Assembly (NCBI RefSeq): GCF_900188085.1
Contig: NZ_FZOU01000010.1
Span: 62,001-126,000, forward strand
Direction: 5' to 3'
Length of the DNA stretch: 64,000 nt
Source: Granulicella rosea
GTDB taxonomy: Bacteria; Acidobacteriota; Terriglobia; Terriglobales; Acidobacteriaceae
The notes under the pieces are model-generated. The model had not been told where the DNA came from and did no database searches. It saw only the letters and a list, made by a program, of their open reading frames with translations. Shown in pieces: positions 16,691 to 25,448 of this stretch. Made by a program: the position numbers and the translations under genes. Positions within the stretch are counted from its first letter, which is position 1. Each line of letters starts with the position of its first letter.

Positions 16691-17962
16691 TCAGAGCGTA
16701 GCATCCGCGAGGCTGGCGCTGAGAGCGAGAAGTTCGGCGTCGGCGCCAAGCCGCCCCACGAGCTGCAGCCCGCCCGCCCTGCCGGGCAGCGTCACGACGG
16801 GCAGACCCGCCAGCGAGATGGGCGAGGTATAGCGCAGGATGCGCACGCGCGTCTGCGACTGATCTTCGCCGGCGAGCAGCGCGGACATGGGACAGGCGGG
16901 CAGCAGCAGGTAGTCGAAGTGCTGGAAGAGCGCGCTCATGCGGGCGCGGAACTGCCACAGGCGCAGCATCTGGCGACTCAGTTCGTCCGCCGGCAGGCTC
17001 GCGCCCCAGGCAAGCCGCTCCGCGATGCCGGGCTCGAAGTGCTCGTAATGCCCGCGATGGATGGCTGCGGCCTCATGCGCCTGAATGGGAGCAAAGATGC
17101 TGAAGGCCGTGTCCCATGCGGCTGCGTCGAAGCCTTCGACGCGCGCCTGTCTACCGGTGAAGAGTTCGCGTCCGTACGCCAGCGTCGCGAGCACGTCGGG
17201 TTCGCAGTCGTGCAGGAATGCGTCGGTCGGGATGCCGATGCGCAGCGCGGCAAGCTCCGGCGCTTCGGCCTTCGGAAGATCGAACAGGGCGCCTCCCAGC
17301 AGAGGCCCATCGGCCAGGTCGGGGTAGAGCCAGCCGATGGTATCGAAGGTGGGGGCGAGGTGGCCGCCGCCCTCCCACAGCCTGCCTTGCAGCGAGATGG
17401 AAGACCGGTACCCGGCGATGCCGCACAGCGCGGCGGGCACGCGGATCGACCCGCCTGTGTCCGTGCCGATGGCCGCCAGCGCGGAGCCCTCCTGCACGCT
17501 CGCCGCCGCGCCGCTGGACGAGCCGCCGGTCAGCCAGCGCGGATTGCGCGGCTGCACGCAGTCGCCGAAGTCGAGGTTCTCGCCGGTGATGCCGTAGGCG
17601 AGTTGCTGCATGTGCGTCTTGCCGGTGATGACCGCGCCCAGAGCCTTCAGACGCTTTGCCAGCGCGGAGTTCCGCTCGGCGAGCCCCTTCGTCTGCTGGT
17701 AGTAGCCAGAGCCGCAGGAGGTAGCGAAGCCTTCGAGGTCGAAGCAATCTTTCAAAGAAACGGGGACGCCCCAGAGCGGTTGCGTGGCTCGCTGCGCCTT
17801 GTCCAAAGCGAGCGCCTGCCCGCGCGACCATTCGGCATGCTGCGCCAGGTAGACATTGCGGCCGGCGTTGCCATTGGAGTTCGCCAGCGCGGCGTCCAGC
17901 TCGGCCAGAGGCGTTGTTTCATCGTGAAGATAATGCTCACGCAGGTTCTCGATCGCACTCAT
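16691..17962 (-). CDS. Amidase-signature family hydrolase
   Basis: 423 residues. The Ser-cisSer-Lys family is evident: Lys in GVPVSLKDCFDLEG (about 70), GKTHMQQLAYGITGENLDFG (about 114-133), and the Gly/Ser-rich GGSSSGAAASV followed by AAIGTDTGGSIRVPAALCGIAGYR (about 145-185) with the nucleophilic Ser. Enzymes of this family cleave amides and ureides (allophanate, glutamyl-tRNA, small aliphatic or heterocyclic amides). Its transcript continues into a THI5-like binding protein, and the divergent operon 52 bp away starts with a nucleoside deaminase. A catabolic role on an imported nitrogen compound is therefore likelier than tRNA amidation (no gatC/gatB nearby). Confidence 0.88.
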   Translation of the reverse strand: MSAIENLREHYLHDETTPLAELDAALANSNGNAGRNVYLAQHAEWSRGQALALDKAQRATQPLWGVPVSLKDCFDLEGFATSCGSGYYQQTKGLAERNSALAKRLKALGAVITGKTHMQQLAYGITGENLDFGDCVQPRNPRWLTGGSSSGAAASVQEGSALAAIGTDTGGSIRVPAALCGIAGYRSSISLQGRLWEGGGHLAPTFDTIGWLYPDLADGPLLGGALFDLPKAEAPELAALRIGIPTDAFLHDCEPDVLATLAYGRELFTGRQARVEGFDAAAWDTAFSIFAPIQAHEAAAIHRGHYEHFEPGIAERLAWGASLPADELSRQMLRLWQFRARMSALFQHFDYLLLPACPMSALLAGEDQSQTRVRILRYTSPISLAGLPVVTLPGRAGGLQLVGRLGADAELLALSASLADATL

Positions 17963-18014
17963 GCGAGGATTTTATCCCTGCGGAGGCGAGGCTGGCCTGT
18001 GCTAGGTTTTAGCT

Positions 18015-18533
18015 ATGACCACGACGACTGAATCGGAGGCGCTGCGCCTGGACGCGGCCCGCATGCGCGCCCTCGCCGCCTGGACCGGACGCACGCTCGA
18101 CACGCCCTCGCCCGTGCCCTTCGGCGCGGAGATCGTCTCCACCGCCACGGGCAAACGGCTGATGCGCGCGACCAATGCCGTCGCGAAAGAACACGACCCA
18201 AGCTCGCACGCCGAGGTTCGCACCGTGCGGCTGGCGTGCAAGAAGATCAAGAGCTTTTCGCTCGCCGGGTACACCATGTACACGACCTGCGAACCTTGTC
18301 CCATGTGCATGGCGAACGCACTCTGGGCCGGGCTCGACCGCGTCGTCTACGGCGCGACGATCGAGGACGCGAACCGCTTCTGCCGGCAGATTCAGATCGC
18401 CGCGACCGAGGTCGAGCGGCGGTCGGACATGCGCTGTGAGGTGGTGGGTCCGGTCGAACGCGAGGCTTGCCTTACACTCTTTACACATCCGAACATGCAG
18501 AAGACGTTTTTGACCTGGAATTCAAAGAAGTAG
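18015..18533 (+). CDS. Nucleoside/nucleobase deaminase (cytidine-deaminase-like zinc enzyme)
   Basis: 172 residues. The zinc site is complete: HAEV with catalytic Glu (about residues 65-68), and TTCEPCPMCMANALWAGLDRVVYGA with PCxxC (about 90-98). This layout matches guanine/pterin/tRNA-adenosine deaminases. The ending (HPNMQKTFLTWNSKK) is unlike TadA, and the gene sits in a catabolic-looking operon, so a small-molecule deaminase is favoured. It is the first gene of a five-gene co-directional run, with gaps of 10-22 bp. Confidence 0.85.
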   Translation: MTTTTESEALRLDAARMRALAAWTGRTLDTPSPVPFGAEIVSTATGKRLMRATNAVAKEHDPSSHAEVRTVRLACKKIKSFSLAGYTMYTTCEPCPMCMANALWAGLDRVVYGATIEDANRFCRQIQIAATEVERRSDMRCEVVGPVEREACLTLFTHPNMQKTFLTWNSKK

Positions 18534-18555
18534 GAGTTCGACGAAGCAGCGCGGG

Positions 18556-19917
18556 GTGGCGATGGAGCTGGCGGCAGAACTGTTGGATTTGATGGGCGAT
18601 GAAACGCGCGTGATCACGCAGGCCTCCGTGGTAGAGCGGCTGTCGCGCGACTTTTACTGGTACTCGCCCGTGCTGCGTGAGCTGCTCGACGGCAAGCGCG
18701 CGGATGTGGTCGTGCAGCCCGTGAGCACGGACGAGATCCGCGCCGTGCTGCGTTATTGCCATGCGCATGACGTGCCGGTGACCGTGCGGGGCGCGGGCAC
18801 CGGCAACTACGGACAGTCTGTGCCGCTTGCGGGCGGCGTCCTGCTCGACCTGCAGCGCATGGACCGTGTACTCGACATCAGCGACGACGGCGTTGCCGAA
18901 TGCGAGCCTGGCGCGAGGCTCGGCGTGCTCGAAACCACGGCGCGCGAGAAAGGCTGGGAGCTGCGCTGCTATCCGTCGACCGTGGTGAAGGCGTCGGTCG
19001 GCGGCTTCCTCGGCGGCGGCTCCGGGGGCATCGGGTCGGTTGCGCATGGCGGCCTGCGCGACTTCAACACGGTGCGCGCCATCGAGGTCGTTACGATGGA
19101 GGCCGAGCCGCGCGTGTTGATGCACGAAGGCGAAGCCGTCCACGACATCCTGCATGCCTGGGGCTCCAACGGCGTCATGACGCGCATCTGGCTTGCACTT
19201 GCTCCCTCGGTCGAGTGGGCACAGTGCGCGGTGAGCTTCCGCAGCTTCGAGGCCGCGTTCGCCTTCAGCGAGCAGATCGCGGTGCGGAGTCACTGGACAA
19301 AGCGGCTGGTGACGGTCTTCGAATGGCCCATCCCGTCCTTCTTTTCGCCTGTCAGGACGCTGCTGCGCGAGGGCGAGGCGGCTGTCTTCCTCATGATCGC
19401 CGAGGCTCAGCGCGCGAAGCTGGAAGACGCCGCCATGCAGGCGAATGGGAATGTAACACTTTCCGTTGCATATGGCGGATTGAAATCCACGCCTCTGCTC
19501 TCGGACTACACCTGGAACCACACCACTCTGTGGGCCATGAAGGCTGATCCCACATGGACCTATCTGCAATGCGGCTTCGACCCCGCGCGCGCGACGGAAC
19601 AACTGGCGCTGCTGAAGACGAAGTATGGCGCGGACTTTCTCCACCACATCGAATGGATGAAGAACGGCGCTGGCGTGGTCTTTCCCGCGGCGATTCCGGT
19701 CGTACGCTTCTCCACCGCAGAGCGGCTGAACGAGATGATCGACTACTGCCGGTCCATCGGCGTCGGCGTCGCAAACCCGCATGTGAACCATGTCGAAGGC
19801 GGCGGTCGCTACCGCGAAGACAATGTGCAACTGCAGGCCAAATATCGCTACGACGCGAAGGGCCTGATGAACCCCGGCAAGATGGCAACCTTCGAGCGGC
19901 GCGAGGTGACGGCATGA
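18556..19917 (+). CDS. FAD-linked oxidase (FAD_binding_4 / glycolate-oxidase-like)
   Basis: 453 residues from GTG 18556; ATG 18562 is equally possible. The PCMH-type FAD domain is recognised by VVQPVSTDEIRAVLRYCHAHDVPVTVRGAGTGNYGQSVPLAGGVLLDL (about 50-100) and KASVGGFLGGGSGGIGSVAHGGLRDFN (about 145-172). The C-terminal half ends in the typical DAKGLMNPGKM motif. Such flavoproteins oxidise hydroxy acids, lactones or sugar alcohols; D-lactate/glycolate-type chemistry is possible. The nearby deaminase, creatininase-like and amidase genes suggest it oxidises an intermediate of N-heterocycle or N-amide breakdown. Exact substrate unknown. Confidence 0.85.
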   Translation: MAMELAAELLDLMGDETRVITQASVVERLSRDFYWYSPVLRELLDGKRADVVVQPVSTDEIRAVLRYCHAHDVPVTVRGAGTGNYGQSVPLAGGVLLDLQRMDRVLDISDDGVAECEPGARLGVLETTAREKGWELRCYPSTVVKASVGGFLGGGSGGIGSVAHGGLRDFNTVRAIEVVTMEAEPRVLMHEGEAVHDILHAWGSNGVMTRIWLALAPSVEWAQCAVSFRSFEAAFAFSEQIAVRSHWTKRLVTVFEWPIPSFFSPVRTLLREGEAAVFLMIAEAQRAKLEDAAMQANGNVTLSVAYGGLKSTPLLSDYTWNHTTLWAMKADPTWTYLQCGFDPARATEQLALLKTKYGADFLHHIEWMKNGAGVVFPAAIPVVRFSTAERLNEMIDYCRSIGVGVANPHVNHVEGGGRYREDNVQLQAKYRYDAKGLMNPGKMATFERREVTA

Positions 19918-19933
19918 AGACCCAGGTGGCGCC

Positions 19934-20728
19934 ATGAAGACGTGGATACCCGATATACGCAACTTCGCTTATTTGAACTGGAAGCAGGTCGATGCGCTGT
20001 CGCGTGAGTCCACGCTGCTTGTGCTGCCCACCGCGGCGATCGAGCAGCATGGCCATCATCTGCCGCTCGCGACCGACACGCTCATCAACAACGTGGTGCT
20101 GGGTCGCGCGCTTGCGCTGCTGCCCGCCGCGATGAGCATCTACGCGCTGCCGCCGATCTGCTATGGCAAGAGCAACGAGCACATCGGCTTTCCCGGAACG
20201 CTCTCGGTCTCGGCCTCGACCTTCATGGCGGTCGTGCGCGACATCGGCGCGAGCGTCGCGGCCGCGGGCTTCAAGAAGCTCGCGCTCTACAACACACATG
20301 GCGGCAACAGCTCGCTGGTCGATGTGATGGCGCGCGACCTGCGTGCGGAGTTCGGTCTGCGCACCTTCACTATCTTCGGCTCGGCAGGCGCGAAGTTCGA
20401 AGGTCTGAACCCACAGGAGGCGAAGTACGGCTTCCACGCGGGCGAGGTGGAGACGGCCTTCCTGCTCGCCGCGACGCCGGAGCTTGTCGACACCGCGGCC
20501 TACACGGTCAACTACATCGCGCACATCGACGACGAGACGGTGCTGGCGCCGGAAAATGGCTCCGCCAACTTCGCATGGCTGACCCGCGACATCGCCGAGA
20601 CCGGAGTGCTCGGCGACCCGCACCCTGCAACGGCCGGGCGTGGCGAGCAGTGGTTGAACGCCGCGGCCGCAAAGGTCGCGGCAGGTCTTGAAGCCGCATA
20701 TTGTTACCGGAACCATTACAAACCATAG
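19934..20728 (+). CDS. Creatininase-family amidohydrolase
   Basis: 264 residues. The metal-binding pattern of creatininase/mycofactocin-MftE/FAPy-deformylase relatives is complete: LLVLPTAAIEQHGHHLPLATDT (Glu and His ligands, about 30-50), LYNTHGGNSSLVD (about 117-129) and FHAGEVETAFLLA (about 162-174). The family opens cyclic or acyclic amides: creatinine, N-formyl-aminopyrimidines in riboflavin and F420 pathways. With a deaminase, amidase, FAD oxidase and THI5-like binding protein around it, hydrolysis of a pyrimidine-derived amide is a reasonable proposal. The start follows the FAD gene by 16 bp. Confidence 0.88.
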   Translation: MKTWIPDIRNFAYLNWKQVDALSRESTLLVLPTAAIEQHGHHLPLATDTLINNVVLGRALALLPAAMSIYALPPICYGKSNEHIGFPGTLSVSASTFMAVVRDIGASVAAAGFKKLALYNTHGGNSSLVDVMARDLRAEFGLRTFTIFGSAGAKFEGLNPQEAKYGFHAGEVETAFLLAATPELVDTAAYTVNYIAHIDDETVLAPENGSANFAWLTRDIAETGVLGDPHPATAGRGEQWLNAAAAKVAAGLEAAYCYRNHYKP

Positions 20729-20738
20729 AAGAGGCAAG

Positions 20739-21560
20739 ATGCTGCGATTTGAGACCGAAGACGGTTGGTGGCTGGTGACGCATCCGGACCATGCGCGGTT
20801 GGCGGGCGACTTCAGCGCGGTCTGGGGCAACGCTCTCTTCGCAGCGCCAGAGCCACGCGAGCATGTGCTGCGCGGCATCCACGCGCACGACGACGGATGG
20901 GCCATGCGCGATCGCAAGCCGGTCGTCACACGCGAGGGCAAGCCCGCGGCCTTTTCGACCGAGCTCGTCGGGGCCTATTCGGCGTTTGAAGAGATCGATC
21001 TCGAACAGTATCTCGCCGTACGTCGCGGCGCTGTGCAACTGATGGCCGATGAGGATGCCTACGCCGCCATCCTTATCTCGATGCATACCTACAACCTGCT
21101 CTCCGAACGCGCGGACCGCAGGACCATACGCGCGGAGCAGTTGCCTTTGCTCGACACTTTTCTCGAGGAGCAACTGGAGCTGCAATGGCGGCTGCAGAAG
21201 CAGCTTGTCGGCGAAGGCGAACTGCTGCCGGAGTGGATCACGTGGGACGCACTGAAGGATAACTTCCGCCTGTTGCAGGCGACCGATAACCTGTCGCTCC
21301 TGAGCTGCGTGGACTACGCTGGAAGGGCCACGCTGCTGCATCCCCTGCGCAAGGTCGATGGCGCGGCGCAGGAGATCGTGGTCGCGCACACCGGTGTGCG
21401 CAGCTTCCGTTTGACGCCTTATCCATTTGCAACCGATGAAGTTACATTCGAACTCAAGGCGCGTTTTGTGCCTGGACCCCGCTTCACCTCTTCGGAGCAG
21501 TTGCAGGCGCTCTTCGACGCCTCGGCGCCGGTGTTGCTGCGGGTTACGATTCACGCGTAG
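20739..21560 (+). CDS. DUF3891-family protein
   Basis: ATG 20739 has AGAGG close upstream and gives 273 residues; an upstream in-frame start would overlap the creatininase gene. The N terminus (GWWLVTHPDHARLAGDFSAVWGN) and the HAHDDGWAMRDRKPV segment (about 48-62), together with a later SMHTYNLL motif, are hallmarks I associate with DUF3891. The conserved His/Asp residues suggest a metal-dependent HD-like hydrolase fold, but no biochemical function is established to my knowledge. It belongs to the five-gene run; the symporter gene begins 20 bp after its stop. Confidence 0.7.
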   Translation: MLRFETEDGWWLVTHPDHARLAGDFSAVWGNALFAAPEPREHVLRGIHAHDDGWAMRDRKPVVTREGKPAAFSTELVGAYSAFEEIDLEQYLAVRRGAVQLMADEDAYAAILISMHTYNLLSERADRRTIRAEQLPLLDTFLEEQLELQWRLQKQLVGEGELLPEWITWDALKDNFRLLQATDNLSLLSCVDYAGRATLLHPLRKVDGAAQEIVVAHTGVRSFRLTPYPFATDEVTFELKARFVPGPRFTSSEQLQALFDASAPVLLRVTIHA

Positions 21561-21580
21561 CAGCATGGACAGGTGGCGCA

Positions 21581-22807
21581 ATGGGAAACTCCGGCAGCGG
21601 CGCGATGGTGCGGGTGACATGCGGTCTGGCGGCGGGTTTGCTGGCCGGCTGGGCCGTCTCGGCGGGGCATGCCGCGTGGCTGCCCGCGCTGCTCGAACCA
21701 GTCGGCACGCTCTTCGTCAGCGCGATCCGCGTGGCGGTTATCCCGCTGGTGGTATGCGGCTTGGTGGCCGGTGTGGCGGCCTCCAGCGGCCGTGAAGCGC
21801 TGGCAAGGATCAGCGGCAGAGCCGCGGTTGCAATGCTGCTGGTACTGATCGCGTCGGCGCTCTTCGGCCTTGCCGTGGCCGCCCCTGCGTTCTCGCATCT
21901 GGAGACGACTGTGCCGCTGCCTGCGGGTGATGCTCCGCCGGCGCCTCCGAGTGTTGGTCGCTGGTTCAGCGAACTCATGCCTGCGAATGTATTCAAGGCA
22001 GCGGTGGATGGCGCCTTGCTGCCGCTCATCGTGGTGGCGATCGGCTTCGGACTGGCTCTCGCTCGCGTGGCCGAGGAACGTCGCGCCGCGGTCGTCCGCG
22101 TCTTTCAGGGCGTTGCGGACGCGGCGCTCGTATGGGTGGCGGTTGTGGTCCGTCTCGCGCCGATCGGGGTCTTCGCACTCGCTACCTTGTTGACGGCGCG
22201 ACTGGGTGCGGGCGCGCTGCGCGCCGTCGCATGGTATGTCGGAGTCTACGGCGTGGCGTGTATGTCGTTCGTGCTGCTGGTGCTGACGCCTTGCGCCGTG
22301 CTGTTGGGTCGTGTGCCGATGCTGCGGTTCGCGCGGGCCGCAGCGCCATCACAGGCAGTGGCGCTGGCCTCGCGCTCTTCCATGGCGGCTCTGCCCGCCG
22401 CTTACGAGGGCGCGCTCTCGCTCGGGCTCATGGAGGAGGTTTATAGCCTCTACCTGCCGGTTGCCGCTTCGCTCTTTCGTGCCGGCGCGCCGATGGCGCA
22501 GGTAGTTGGCGTCGTCTTCCTGGCGAAGCTCTACGGAGTGACGTTGGCCTCGTCGCAATATGTAACGATTTTGGTTGCAAGCGTATTGACGAGTCTTACT
22601 GTGCCTGGCGTGCCGGGCGGCTCCATCCTGGTCATGGCGCCGGTGCTTGCGGCGGCCGGCATCCCGGTGTCGGGGATCGCGCTGCTACTGGGCGCCGACA
22701 CGATCCCCGATACCTTGCGTACACTGGCCAACGTCACTGGCTGGCTCAGTGTCGCGGCATTGTTGCCGCGAGCGTCCGTCACCTCAACTGAGCAAGTGCG
22801 AGGTTGA
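21581..22807 (+). CDS. Dicarboxylate/amino-acid:cation symporter (SDF/DAACS family)
   Basis: 408 residues with about eight hydrophobic segments. The DAACS hallmarks are recognisable in shifted form: a Ser-rich hairpin ALASRSSMAALPAAYE (about 262-277), GVPGGSILVMAPVLAAAGIP (about 340-360) and DTIPDTLRTLANVTGW (about 372-388), the substrate/cation-binding transmembrane helix 8. These membrane proteins import aspartate, glutamate, C4-dicarboxylates or neutral amino acids with Na+ or H+. As the last gene of the catabolic run it may import or export an end product. Its 3' end overlaps the convergent kdpC gene by 29 bp. Confidence 0.85.
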   Translation: MGNSGSGAMVRVTCGLAAGLLAGWAVSAGHAAWLPALLEPVGTLFVSAIRVAVIPLVVCGLVAGVAASSGREALARISGRAAVAMLLVLIASALFGLAVAAPAFSHLETTVPLPAGDAPPAPPSVGRWFSELMPANVFKAAVDGALLPLIVVAIGFGLALARVAEERRAAVVRVFQGVADAALVWVAVVVRLAPIGVFALATLLTARLGAGALRAVAWYVGVYGVACMSFVLLVLTPCAVLLGRVPMLRFARAAAPSQAVALASRSSMAALPAAYEGALSLGLMEEVYSLYLPVAASLFRAGAPMAQVVGVVFLAKLYGVTLASSQYVTILVASVLTSLTVPGVPGGSILVMAPVLAAAGIPVSGIALLLGADTIPDTLRTLANVTGWLSVAALLPRASVTSTEQVRG

Positions 22808-23333
22808 GCGCAAGCACATTCACGCGCGGCTCGCCCAGCAGGCCAAACTGCCGCTGTGTTACATGCCTTGCGATGAGGCCGTTCACCGCGGCGTCGGAAA
22901 GGCCACGCTCCTTCGCGATGCGCGCGGCCTGGTAGTAGGCGGCCTCCGGCGTGATGTCGGGATCGAGTCCGGAGCCCGAGGCGGTCACGAGGTCGACAGG
23001 CACGGGCGCTCCGGTCTGCTCGCTCGCGACCGAAGCGGCAACGCGATCGGCCAACGCCTTGCTGGTCGGCCCAAGGTTCGAGCCCGAGGAGTTAGCCGCG
23101 TCGTAGCCCGCGCCTGCTGCCGAAGGGCGTGAGTGAAAGTATCCCGGCCCGGTGAAGGGCTGGCCGATGATGGCCGAGCCAATCACCTGGCCGTTCTGTG
23201 CGATGAGCTGGCCGTTCGCCTTGTCGTGAAAGAGCGCCTGCGCGATGGCGGTGATGGCCAGCGGATAGCCGATGCCAAGTGCGATCGCGGTGATGACGGT
23301 GTAGAGAATGGCGGTGACGATAGTGCGCTTCAT
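22779..23333 (-). CDS. kdpC: Potassium-transporting ATPase KdpC subunit
   Basis: From ATG 23333 (AGAGG Shine-Dalgarno 7 nt upstream), 184 residues. One N-terminal membrane helix is followed by the conserved periplasmic domain: IGQPFTGPGYFHSRPSAAG, ANSSGSNLGPTSKAL and a C-terminal GLDPDITPEAAYYQAARIAKERG...VNGLI segment. KdpC stabilises the KdpA-KdpB complex and assists K+ loading. It is the last gene of the kdp operon, 42 bp after kdpB, and overlaps the 3' end of the convergent symporter gene. Confidence 0.95.
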   Translation of the reverse strand: MKRTIVTAILYTVITAIALGIGYPLAITAIAQALFHDKANGQLIAQNGQVIGSAIIGQPFTGPGYFHSRPSAAGAGYDAANSSGSNLGPTSKALADRVAASVASEQTGAPVPVDLVTASGSGLDPDITPEAAYYQAARIAKERGLSDAAVNGLIARHVTQRQFGLLGEPRVNVLALNLALAQLR

Positions 23334-23375
23334 GACATGCCTCTGACTGTGCAACGATATTTGTAACGGAAGTGG

Positions 23376-25406
23376 TTACGCTAAGTGGATCGCGGTGATG
23401 ACCATATCGATCAGCTTGATGCCGACGAAAGGCACGACAATACCGCCCAGCCCATACACCAGCAGGTTGCGTTGCAGCAGGGCCTCGGCGGACATGGCTT
23501 TGTAGCCCACGCCGCGTAGCGCCAGCGGGATCAACGCAATGATGACCAGCGCGTTGAAGATGACGGCCGAGAGCACGGCCGACTGCGGCGTGGCAAGATG
23601 CATGATGTTCAGCACGCCGAGCACGGGAAAGACGCCCGCGAACATCGCCGGGATGATCGCGAAGTACTTCGCCACATCGTTTGCGATGGAGAAGGTGGTG
23701 AGGGCGCCGCGCGTCATCAGCAGTTGTTTTCCGATAGCGACGATCTCGATCAGCTTGGTCGGGTTGGAGTCGAGGTCGACCATGTTGCCGGCCTCCTTCG
23801 CGGCCTGCGTGCCGGAGTTCATCGCGACGCCTACGTCTGCCTGGGCCAGCGCCGGCGCGTCGTTCGTGCCATCGCCTGTCATCGCGACGAGCTTGCCTTC
23901 GGCCTGCTCGCGGCGGATGAGGTCCATCTTGTCCTTGGGCTTGGCCTCGGCGAGAAAGTCGTCCACGCCTGCCTCGCGTGCAATGGCCGCGGCGGTCAGC
24001 GGGTTGTCGCCGGTGATCATGATGGTCTTGATGCCCATGCGCCGCAGTTCGGCGAAGCGCTCCTTCATGCCGCCCTTTACGATGTCCTTCAGTTGAATGA
24101 CGCCCATGCAGCGATTGCCGTCGGCGACCACCAGCGGCGTGCCGCCGGAGCGCGCGACCTCATTGACCTGCTCGCGCACCTCGCGCGGAAAGCTGCCGCC
24201 CAGCTCGCCGATGTAGCGCTCGATCGCATCGGCGGAGCCCTTGCGTACGATGCGTCCGTCCAGGTCCACGCCGGACATGCGCGTCACCGCGGAGAAGGGG
24301 ATGAAGGTCGCATGCAGTGTCGCAAGCTCGCGTCCACGCAAGTTGAACTTCTCTTTGGCAAGCACCACGATGGAGCGGCCCTCGGGCGTCTCATCGGGAA
24401 GCGAAGAGAGCTGCGCCGCATCGGCAAGCTGATCCGCGCTGACGCCGGGTGCGGGCAGGAACGCAACTGCCTCGCGATTGCCGATCGTGATGGTGCCGGT
24501 CTTGTCGAGCAGCAGTGTGTTCACGTCGCCGGCCGCTTCGACGGCGCGTCCGCTCATTGCAAGCACATTGTGCTGCACCAGGCGGTCCATGCCTGCGATG
24601 CCGATCGATGAGAGCAGACCGCCGATGGTTGTAGGGATCAAGCAGACGAGCAGCGAGACCAGCACGAAGACGGTCTGCGGCGCGCCGCTGTAGATCGCGA
24701 AGGGCTGCAGCGTCACCACCGCAAGCAGAAAGATGATCGTCAGGCCGGCAAGCAGAATGTTGAGCGCGATCTCGTTCGGGGTCTTCTGCCGCTCGGCGCC
24801 TTCGACCAGCGCGATCATACGATCGATGAAGGTCTCGCCGGGATTCGATGTTATGCGTATGCGGATCTGGTCCGACAGCACGCGTGTGCCGCCGGTCACA
24901 GCCGAGCGATCGCCGCCCGCCTCGCGGATCACCGGCGCGGATTCGCCTGTGATGGCCGACTCATCGACCGACGCCACGCCGGAGATGACCTCGCCGTCGC
25001 CGGGGATCATCTCGCCTGCCGCGACCACGACGAGGTCGCCTACGCGGAGCATCGTGCTGGCGACCTCTTCGATGCTCTCATCCGCGCGCAGCCTGCGTGC
25101 GACGGTCTCGGACTTGGCGCGGCGCAGCGTGTCGGCCTGCGCCTTGCCGCGTCCTTCGGCCATGGCTTCGGCGAAGTTGGCGAACAACACCGTGAACCAG
25201 AGCCAAAGCGTGATTTGGAGGTTGAAGCCCTGGTGTGCTTCGTGTCGCGTAAGGTTGACGATCAACAGCAGCGTCGTGAGCACACTGCCTACCTCGACGA
25301 TGAACATGACGGGGTTCTTCATCATCAGGCGTGGATCCAGCTTTACAAGCGCATCGACTGAAGCGCGGCGTACGATGGCGGGATTGAATAGTGCTGTCTT
25401 CTTCAT
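23376..25406 (-). CDS. kdpB: Potassium-transporting P-type ATPase KdpB
   Basis: 676 residues, normal length. P-type ATPase motifs are intact: TGES at 153-156 (actuator), the phosphorylation site DKTGT with Asp301, KGSADAIERY in the nucleotide domain, and GDGTNDAPALAQADVGVAMNSG near residues 510-530. KdpB hydrolyses ATP to power K+ movement through KdpA. The FNPAIVRRASVDALVKLDPRLMMKNPVMFIVEVGS N-terminus is typical. It lies 42 bp downstream of kdpA. Confidence 0.97.
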   Translation of the reverse strand: MKKTALFNPAIVRRASVDALVKLDPRLMMKNPVMFIVEVGSVLTTLLLIVNLTRHEAHQGFNLQITLWLWFTVLFANFAEAMAEGRGKAQADTLRRAKSETVARRLRADESIEEVASTMLRVGDLVVVAAGEMIPGDGEVISGVASVDESAITGESAPVIREAGGDRSAVTGGTRVLSDQIRIRITSNPGETFIDRMIALVEGAERQKTPNEIALNILLAGLTIIFLLAVVTLQPFAIYSGAPQTVFVLVSLLVCLIPTTIGGLLSSIGIAGMDRLVQHNVLAMSGRAVEAAGDVNTLLLDKTGTITIGNREAVAFLPAPGVSADQLADAAQLSSLPDETPEGRSIVVLAKEKFNLRGRELATLHATFIPFSAVTRMSGVDLDGRIVRKGSADAIERYIGELGGSFPREVREQVNEVARSGGTPLVVADGNRCMGVIQLKDIVKGGMKERFAELRRMGIKTIMITGDNPLTAAAIAREAGVDDFLAEAKPKDKMDLIRREQAEGKLVAMTGDGTNDAPALAQADVGVAMNSGTQAAKEAGNMVDLDSNPTKLIEIVAIGKQLLMTRGALTTFSIANDVAKYFAIIPAMFAGVFPVLGVLNIMHLATPQSAVLSAVIFNALVIIALIPLALRGVGYKAMSAEALLQRNLLVYGLGGIVVPFVGIKLIDMVITAIHLA

Positions 25407-25448
25407 AGTGCCTCTGGGGCTTGCTTATCCAGTGATTGAGTTCGCGAG

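Noticed and set aside
23363..23379. GTAAC/GTTAC inverted repeat between kdpB and kdpC as an operator
   Set aside because: Short arms overlapping the kdpB stop inside an operon; likely chance.
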